49,600 nucleotides of DNA, from assembly GCA_028713995.1 (NCBI GenBank), contig JAQTNF010000017.1:1-49600 (forward strand), given 5' to 3'. This document shows positions 44,745 to 49,600 of this stretch, piece after piece. Source of the stretch: Deltaproteobacteria bacterium (GTDB lineage: Bacteria > Myxococcota_A > Polyangia > JAAYKL01). The notes under the pieces are model-generated. The model worked only from the letters and a program-made list of their open reading frames with translations. It was not told where the DNA came from and ran no database searches. Position 1 is the stretch's first letter. Each line of letters begins with the position of its first letter. Made by a program: the position numbers and the translations under genes.

Positions 44745-46409
44745 ATGCAACGCTTCGCCGTCAGAGGCGCCCAGACCGCCGTCGATCTCCTGGTGCTCTC
44801 GATCGCCTACTGGATCGCGTTCGAGCTCAGGCTGGAGTTCGATCTCACCCTCGAGACGTACAAGCTCCTTTTCTTCACGTGGCCCTACGTGGTGCTGTTC
44901 CAGTATTTGGTGCTGGTCCTCGCCGGCGTGCCCAGCTTCTCCTGGCGGTACACCGGGCTCAAGGACATGACGCGCATCCTCGCCGCGCTCGGGGTGGCGA
45001 CCGCGGTCCTCGTGGTCGTGCGGTTCGCGGGTGCGATCTACGGCGGTTACTTCAAGTTCGTGACCATCCCGCTCGGCGTGCAGCTCATCGACTTCTTCCT
45101 GGCCTTCCTGGCCGTGGCCGGCGTGCGGGTCTTAAGGAGGATGCTCTCGGAGCGCGAGGAGCGTACGGCGCACCACTGCGAGAGGAGGCCCGGCAAGCGC
45201 ACACTGCTCATCGGCGCGGGCCGCGCGGGCGTGCTCGTGGCGCGCGAGGTGGAGCAGAACCCGGGCCTGGGCATCGTGGTCGTGGGCTTCGTCGACGACG
45301 ACCCTATGAAGGCCCGCGAGGTCATCCAGGGCATCCGGGTGCAGGGCGGTACGGACGCGCTCGCCGACCTCGCCGCGGAGCACGGGGCCGAGCAGGCCAT
45401 CATCACCATCGCCTCGGCGCCGGGCGCGGCCATCCGGCGCATCGTGGAGCTGTGCAAGGACGCCTGCCTGCCGGTCAAGATCATCCCGGGCATCTACGAG
45501 ATCCTCGACGGCAAGGTGAACCTCTCGCGCATCCGCGAGGTGACCATCGAGGATCTGCTCGGCCGCGAGTCCGTTGACCTCGACATGGAGGCCATCGGCC
45601 GCTTTCTCGCGGGCAAGCGCGTGCTCGTCACGGGCGCGGGCGGCTCGATCGGAAAGGAGCTGTGCCGCCAGGCCGCGAGGTTCTCCCCGGAGCGTCTCGT
45701 GCTCGTGGAGCAGGCCGAGAACAACCTGTTCGAGATCCACGAGGAGCTCTCGCGCGAGCGGCCCGGCGTGAAGGTGAGCCCTTGTGTGTGCGACGTGTGC
45801 GACTCCCAACGCGTCGAGGGCCTCTTCACGACGCACCGTCCCGACGTGATCTTCCACGCCGCGGCGCACAAGCACGTGCCCATGATGGAGTGGAACCCGG
45901 GCGAGGCGGTCAAGAACAACGTGTTCGGCACCAAGGTGGTGGCCGACGCGGCCGATCGGCACGGCGTGGGCGCGTTCGTCATGATCTCGACCGACAAGGC
46001 GGTGAGGCCGTCGTCGATCATGGGCGCCACCAAGCGGGCGGCCGAGATCTACGTGCAGGCCCTCGCGCAACGGTCGAAGACCAAGTTCGTGGCCGTGCGC
46101 TTCGGCAACGTGCTCGGAAGCGCGGGCTCCGTCATCCCCATCTTCAAGGAGCAGGTGCGGCGCGGCGGCCCGGTCACGGTCACGCACCCGGACATGAAGC
46201 GCTACTTCATGACCATCCCCGAGGCGTGCCAACTCGTGGTGCAGGCCGCGGCCATGGGCGAGGGCGCCGAGATCTTCGTGCTCGACATGGGAGAGCCGGT
46301 GCGCATCGTGGATCTCGCGCGCGACCTCATCCGCCTGTCCGGCTTCTCGCAGGAGGAGATCCGCATCGAGCTCACCGGCGTGCGGCCGGGCGAGAAGCTC
46401 TTCGAGTAG
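44745..46409 (+). CDS. WbpM/PglF-type UDP-GlcNAc 4,6-dehydratase, cut short by an in-frame TAG
   Basis: A 554-residue readable part of a membrane-anchored nucleotide-sugar dehydratase. Residues 10-130 hold four membrane segments. Residues 145-265 are a CoA-binding-like Rossmann domain (TLLIGAGRAGVLVAREVEQN). From about residue 285 comes the catalytic SDR with VLVTGAGGSIGKELCRQAAR, FHAAAHKHVPMMEWNP and STDKAVRPSSIMGATKRAAE, where Met replaces Tyr as in PglF/WbpM. It would make UDP-4-keto-6-deoxy-GlcNAc for the PglE-like enzyme. The frame stops at TAG (46407-46409) right after GVRPGEKLFE, where homologues continue with EEL. The same frame runs on to 46601. Confidence 0.88.
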   Translation: MQRFAVRGAQTAVDLLVLSIAYWIAFELRLEFDLTLETYKLLFFTWPYVVLFQYLVLVLAGVPSFSWRYTGLKDMTRILAALGVATAVLVVVRFAGAIYGGYFKFVTIPLGVQLIDFFLAFLAVAGVRVLRRMLSEREERTAHHCERRPGKRTLLIGAGRAGVLVAREVEQNPGLGIVVVGFVDDDPMKAREVIQGIRVQGGTDALADLAAEHGAEQAIITIASAPGAAIRRIVELCKDACLPVKIIPGIYEILDGKVNLSRIREVTIEDLLGRESVDLDMEAIGRFLAGKRVLVTGAGGSIGKELCRQAARFSPERLVLVEQAENNLFEIHEELSRERPGVKVSPCVCDVCDSQRVEGLFTTHRPDVIFHAAAHKHVPMMEWNPGEAVKNNVFGTKVVADAADRHGVGAFVMISTDKAVRPSSIMGATKRAAEIYVQALAQRSKTKFVAVRFGNVLGSAGSVIPIFKEQVRRGGPVTVTHPDMKRYFMTIPEACQLVVQAAAMGEGAEIFVLDMGEPVRIVDLARDLIRLSGFSQEEIRIELTGVRPGEKLFE

Positions 46410-46601
46410 CTCGCCACGTCGGGCGAGAATATGAAGAAGACGCGGCACCCCAAGATCTTCATCGGCAAGATCGCCCCCCACCCCTACGACCAGGTCATCT
46501 CCTGTCTCGCGGTGCTCGAGAAGGTCGCGGAGAGCACCGATCCGTCACAGGTCCGCGAGGCGCTGCGGTGCATCGTCACCGAGCTGCGCGAGCCGGACTG
46601 A
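46407..46601 (+). pseudogene. Severed C-terminal tail of the WbpM/PglF-type dehydratase
   Basis: Beginning at the TAG, the same frame encodes LATSGENMKKTRHPKIFIGK and about 44 more residues before TGA at 46599-46601. That is the normal end of this family (ELxxxGE followed by xKTxHPKI). A single base change from GAG to TAG would explain it. Without it the protein would be 618 residues, the family's usual size. An internal ATG (46431) could start a short peptide, but no ribosome site is evident. Confidence 0.8.
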
Positions 46602-46639
46602 CTTCACCCCCTGATTGGGCTCATCCGTTCTTGACTTCT

Positions 46640-46665
46640 CCTCTCCTGCGCTACCGCAGGAGAGG
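46640..46665. terminator. Bidirectional hairpin between convergent genes
   Basis: CCTCTCCTGCG (46640-46650) pairs perfectly with CGCAGGAGAGG (46655-46665) around CTAC, an 11-bp stem ending at the SWIM gene stop. There is no T-run on either strand, but the position between convergent operons suits transcription termination. Confidence 0.65.
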
Positions 46666-47664
46666 TCAGGGGTGAGGCGCCCGTGCCCCGCCCCTCCTGC
46701 GTCGACGCCCGCGCCTCTTCGGACGGGGCGCGACCGGCGTTGCCGGCGCCTCGTCGCTCCTTGTCCCATCGGCCGTCGCGACCGGCTCTTCTCCTCCGAA
46801 GGCCCGGGCCTCGGCCGCCCTCGCCATGTGCGGGTATGCCCTTGCGAGCAGGAGCGCGACGTCGGTCTTGCCGATCCTGATGCCGGACGGTCCGAGCTGG
46901 CGCAGCGTCGCATCGGGAGCGGGCGCCGCCTCGGGACGGATGCGCAGCTCCGAGAGATCGACCCCTCGTTCCCAGAACCGGCCGATATCCGCCGCGAGCG
47001 GCTCACCGTGTGGTCCGCCGTCGTGCTCCTCGATCGTCGGACCGTCCGTCTCGGTCTCGGATGCGCCCCGCATTCCGCGCAGGCGCTCGAGCAGGATCTC
47101 GCGCGTCCGGCCGCGCCATGCCAGGATGAGGAAGGGATCCTCGTCGAACCGCTCGGCCAGGATGTAGTAGGTGGCCGCGATGTGCTTGCACGGGTTGGCC
47201 CAGTCCGGGCACGAGCAGTCGGTTTCGAGATCGCGCAACGAGTCCGGGAACAGGGAGAGCCTGCACGACGAGAACGCCTCCTCGATGTCTCGCGGCATCT
47301 CCCCCGCGAGGAGCTTGGCGAGGAAGATGGCCTTTTCGGCCATGGCCTGCTCGACCCGCGACCAGTTCCTCTCCGGAAGCGTCTTCACGCCGATCCGGAC
47401 GCGGTACGGCCTTGCCCGGCTGCCCTGGACCAGGGCGGTCGCGAGCCCCGGAGCGATCTCGAGGTTCATGACCTGGCCGCTGCGGGCGTAGGAGCGTCCC
47501 CGGCCGAGGCGCGCGCCCATCTCGAACGACTCGAGCACGGCCACGAACCGCTTCGACCACCAGGTCTCGCCGATGGCGCCCTGCCGGCTCTTGGCCTTGA
47601 TGCCGCCGGCGGCCCGCCTCGGTCGCGTTTTCCCGAAACGCGGATAAGCGCCCCAGCTTCCCAT
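46666..47664 (-). CDS. SWIM zinc-finger protein
   Basis: A 332-residue protein. The SWIM motif DCSCPDWANPCKHIAATYYI (CxC then CxH) is at about residues 149-168. It is preceded by WWSKRFVAVLESFEMGARLG RGRSY-like and VRIGVKTLPERNWSRVE segments seen in bacterial SWIM proteins that partner with SNF2 helicases. The C-terminal 60 residues are Arg/Pro/Ala-rich, ending in a basic tail, possibly nucleic-acid-binding. AAGGAGG precedes the ATG, which lies 10 bases after the SNF2 stop, so the two form an operon. Confidence 0.88.
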   Translation of the reverse strand: MGSWGAYPRFGKTRPRRAAGGIKAKSRQGAIGETWWSKRFVAVLESFEMGARLGRGRSYARSGQVMNLEIAPGLATALVQGSRARPYRVRIGVKTLPERNWSRVEQAMAEKAIFLAKLLAGEMPRDIEEAFSSCRLSLFPDSLRDLETDCSCPDWANPCKHIAATYYILAERFDEDPFLILAWRGRTREILLERLRGMRGASETETDGPTIEEHDGGPHGEPLAADIGRFWERGVDLSELRIRPEAAPAPDATLRQLGPSGIRIGKTDVALLLARAYPHMARAAEARAFGGEEPVATADGTRSDEAPATPVAPRPKRRGRRRRRGGARAPHP

Positions 47665-47674
47665 GCCGCCTCCT

Positions 47675-49600
47675 TCAGCCGTCGGCCACGGCGTCGGCCG
47701 AGAGCGCGAAGACCTCGCGCAGGGCCGCGGTCGAAAGCTCGGTGATCCACGCCTCGCCCGCGCCCACCACCATCTGTGCGAGCTCCTTCTTGTCCTCGAT
47801 CATCTTGTCGATGCGCTCCTCGAGCGTGCCGGCGCAGACCAGCTTGCGCACCTGCACCCCGCGCTTCTGGCCGATGCGGAACGCCCGATCCGTGGCCTGG
47901 GCCTCCACGGCCGGGTTCCACCAGCGGTCGAAGTGGATGACGTGGTTCGCCGCCGTGAGGTTCAAGCCCGTGCCGCCGGCCTTGAGGGACAGGAGGAACG
48001 CGGCCGGCCCGCCGCCGGCCTGGAAGCCCGCCACCATGGCGTCCCGCGCCTTTCGCGGCGTGCCCCCGTGCAAGAAGAGCACCTCTACCCCGAGCTTCTC
48101 CTCGAGGTGGGGCTTGAGCATGCTCCCCATCTCGGTGAACTGCGTGAAGACGAGCGCCCTGTCGCCCGCGTCCGCAATCTCGAGGAGCAGCTCCTCGAGC
48201 CTGGCGAGCTTGCCCGAGCGGCCGTCGAGCGCCGAGCGGTCGCCGAGCAGGTGGGCCGGGTGGTTGCACACCTGCTTGAGCCTGAGCATGGTCGTGAGCA
48301 CGAGGCCCTTGCGTTCGATGCCGGACGTCTTGGCGATGCGCTTCATCATGTCGTCGAGCACGGCCTGGTACAAGGTGGCCTGCTCCCGCGTGAGGAGGCA
48401 ACGCTCCTTGACCTCGATCTTCTCGGGCAGATCCGAGATGATCGTCCTGTCGGTCTTCAGGCGGCGCAGGACGAACGGCCCGGTGAGGCGCCGCAGGATC
48501 TCGGCCTTGTCCTTGTCCCTGTACCGCTCGACCGGGACGCCGAAGCGCGTGCGGAAGTCCGCCTGGCTCCCGAGCAGGCCCGGGTTCAGGAACTGCATGA
48601 TGGACCACAGCTCGGACAGGCGGTTCTCCACGGGCGTGCCGGTCATGGCCACGCGCCTTTTCGCCTCGAGCTCGCGCACGGCTCTCGCCTGCTGGGCCGC
48701 GGGGTTCTTGATGTTCTGCGCCTCGTCGAGCACCACCCTGTGCCACGAGACCCGCGCGAGCGTCCCTTTGTCCCTGGCCGTGAGGGCGTAGGTGGTGAGC
48801 ACCAGATCCGCGCCCAAAGCCGCGTCCGCGAAGTCCTCGCCTTGCGCGCGCTCGGTCCCGTGATGCGTGATCACGCGAAGGCACGGGGCGAACCGCGCGG
48901 TCTCGGCCTGCCAGTTCCCGATCACCGACATGGGGCACACGAGCAGGGTCGGCCCGGGAAGCATGCCGCCGCGCACCTTGTTCCGCTCGTCCACGAGCAG
49001 GGCGAGGAGCTGCACGGTCTTGCCGAGGCCCATGTCGTCGGCCAGGCACGCGCCGAGCCCGGTCCTTCCCAGGAAGGCGAGCCACGAAAGGCCGCGCTCC
49101 TGGTAGGGGCGAAGCTTTCCGCCGAAGCCCTCGGGCGTGGAGCACGGCTCGATGTCCATCTCGCCGCGGACGAGATCCCCGAGCTCGCCTTCCGCCTCCA
49201 CGCCCACGAAGGGAAGGCCCGCGGGCGACGGCTCGGCGCCGAGGCCCAGCCGCATGATCTCCGGGATCGACATGCCGGTTGGCGCGCCCTTTTCGAGAAA
49301 CGCGAGCGCCTTGTCGATGTCCTCGCGCCGCACCTCGACCCACTGCCCCCGCACCTGCACGAGCGGCACCTTGAGCGCGGCCAGGCGCTTGAGCTCGTCG
49401 AGCGAAATCCGCTCGTCGCCGAGCGCCAGGATCCAGTCCACGTCCACGATCCCGTCCATGCCGAGGAGCCCGGCCTTGCCGCGGTCCTCGCGTGCGGCCG
49501 CGCGCGCCCGGGCCTTGATGCCGAGCCTGGCGGCGGGCCTGCCCCACCAGGACGGCGCGATGAGCCCGAAGCCCGCCTGCTCGAGCAGGGGCGCGGCCTC
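47675..49600 (-). CDS. SNF2-family DEAD/DEAH-like helicase (partial, runs off window end)
   Basis: The last 641 residues of a bacterial SNF2/HepA-type ATPase. Motifs visible in order are LRPYQERGLSWL, ADDMGLGKTVQLLAL (Walker A), LVCPMSVIGNW, VLDEAQNIKNP (DEAQ/DExx box), MTGTPVENRLSELWSI, FTQFTEMG, FLLSLKAGGTGLNLTAANHV and DRAFRIGQKR (motif VI). The frame continues upstream of ATG 49459 with WWGRPAARLGIKARA, resembling the SNF2-associated N-terminal region, so the true start lies outside the window. Such enzymes translocate on DNA; pairing with a SWIM protein is a recurring bacterial combination. Confidence 0.93.
   Translation of the reverse strand, partial: EAAPLLEQAGFGLIAPSWWGRPAARLGIKARARAAAREDRGKAGLLGMDGIVDVDWILALGDERISLDELKRLAALKVPLVQVRGQWVEVRREDIDKALAFLEKGAPTGMSIPEIMRLGLGAEPSPAGLPFVGVEAEGELGDLVRGEMDIEPCSTPEGFGGKLRPYQERGLSWLAFLGRTGLGACLADDMGLGKTVQLLALLVDERNKVRGGMLPGPTLLVCPMSVIGNWQAETARFAPCLRVITHHGTERAQGEDFADAALGADLVLTTYALTARDKGTLARVSWHRVVLDEAQNIKNPAAQQARAVRELEAKRRVAMTGTPVENRLSELWSIMQFLNPGLLGSQADFRTRFGVPVERYRDKDKAEILRRLTGPFVLRRLKTDRTIISDLPEKIEVKERCLLTREQATLYQAVLDDMMKRIAKTSGIERKGLVLTTMLRLKQVCNHPAHLLGDRSALDGRSGKLARLEELLLEIADAGDRALVFTQFTEMGSMLKPHLEEKLGVEVLFLHGGTPRKARDAMVAGFQAGGGPAAFLLSLKAGGTGLNLTAANHVIHFDRWWNPAVEAQATDRAFRIGQKRGVQVRKLVCAGTLEERIDKMIEDKKELAQMVVGAGEAWITELSTAALREVFALSADAVADG

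Noticed and set aside
46407-46409. TAG as a pyrrolysine codon
   Set aside because: The site aligns with a conserved Glu in a sugar dehydratase, and no pyl genes or downstream insertion-like structure are visible.
46640-46665. Canonical intrinsic terminator
   Set aside because: The hairpin is strong but there is no T-tract on either strand, so it is listed as a terminator with reduced confidence rather than a certain one.

Overview
The window is GC-rich, gene-dense bacterial chromosome. Several traits point to a deltaproteobacterial or Myxococcota-like organism: short secreted lipoproteins, a von Willebrand factor A lipoprotein with an Asp/Gly-rich calcium-type repeat and a MopE-like motif, an EPS-associated MarR-type regulator, and heavy use of 4-base ATGA/TTGA gene overlaps. 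This is an inference from gene content; no rRNA or other phylogenetic marker is present. I recognised no tRNA, rRNA, CRISPR array, transposase or integrase.

Region 1 (1-10947) is ordinary chromosomal background. It holds a partial GHKL ATPase, a zinc-ribbon protein, an archaeal-type GatE (tRNA-dependent amidotransferase subunit) translationally coupled to trpS, two small regulators, lipoproteins including a HEAT-repeat protein, a secreted thermonuclease, a hydratase-2 family enoyl-CoA hydratase, a cyclophilin and the VWA lipoprotein.

Region 2 (about 11097-46601) is one large surface-polysaccharide locus. It opens with an EPS-type MarR regulator behind an 8-bp inverted repeat. A tightly coupled nucleotide-sugar operon follows (11200-18295): two WbpP-like epimerases, WbpD/WbpE/WbpB for a 2,3-diacetamido-uronic acid, a GDP-fucose-synthase-like protein and a UDP-glucuronate decarboxylase. 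A Fic-like fragment (18292-18522) marks the junction to a lower-GC block. That block contains a Wzx-type flippase and a nearly complete pseudaminic-acid pathway (pseB, pseC, spsF-like, a pseG-pseH fusion, pseI). Interspersed with it are a formyltransferase, a PIG-L deacetylase and a Pse-associated methylase, followed by a WbuX/WbuY/WbuZ amidation trio with its own good promoter. Next come a capsule-type transferase, a Wzy-like polymerase, a GT4 transferase, a GNAT enzyme, a PglC-like initiating transferase, a second PIG-L deacetylase and PglD/PglE homologues. The PglF/WbpM-type dehydratase lies 6 kb further on and is interrupted by an in-frame TAG near its C-terminus.

Between pglE and pglF lies an island (39045-44695) with three toxin-antitoxin modules (PF09720-type antitoxin with a ParE-like toxin, AbiEi/AbiEii, and Phd-like/PIN), an AAA_14/DUF4143 ATPase behind a perfect palindrome, an NTP_transf_5-type nucleotidyltransferase and a VanZ-like protein. 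Two fragments related to pglE lie in this part of the locus, evidence of past rearrangement.

Region 3 (46640-49600) is a convergent SWIM-zinc-finger plus SNF2-helicase operon; the helicase runs off the window end.

Together the locus appears to build a polysaccharide primed by a diNAc-bacillosamine-type sugar and containing a heavily modified pseudaminic-acid-type residue. The UDP-sugar 6-dehydrogenase, the GDP-mannose dehydratase and the export/copolymerase genes such a locus needs are not in the window.
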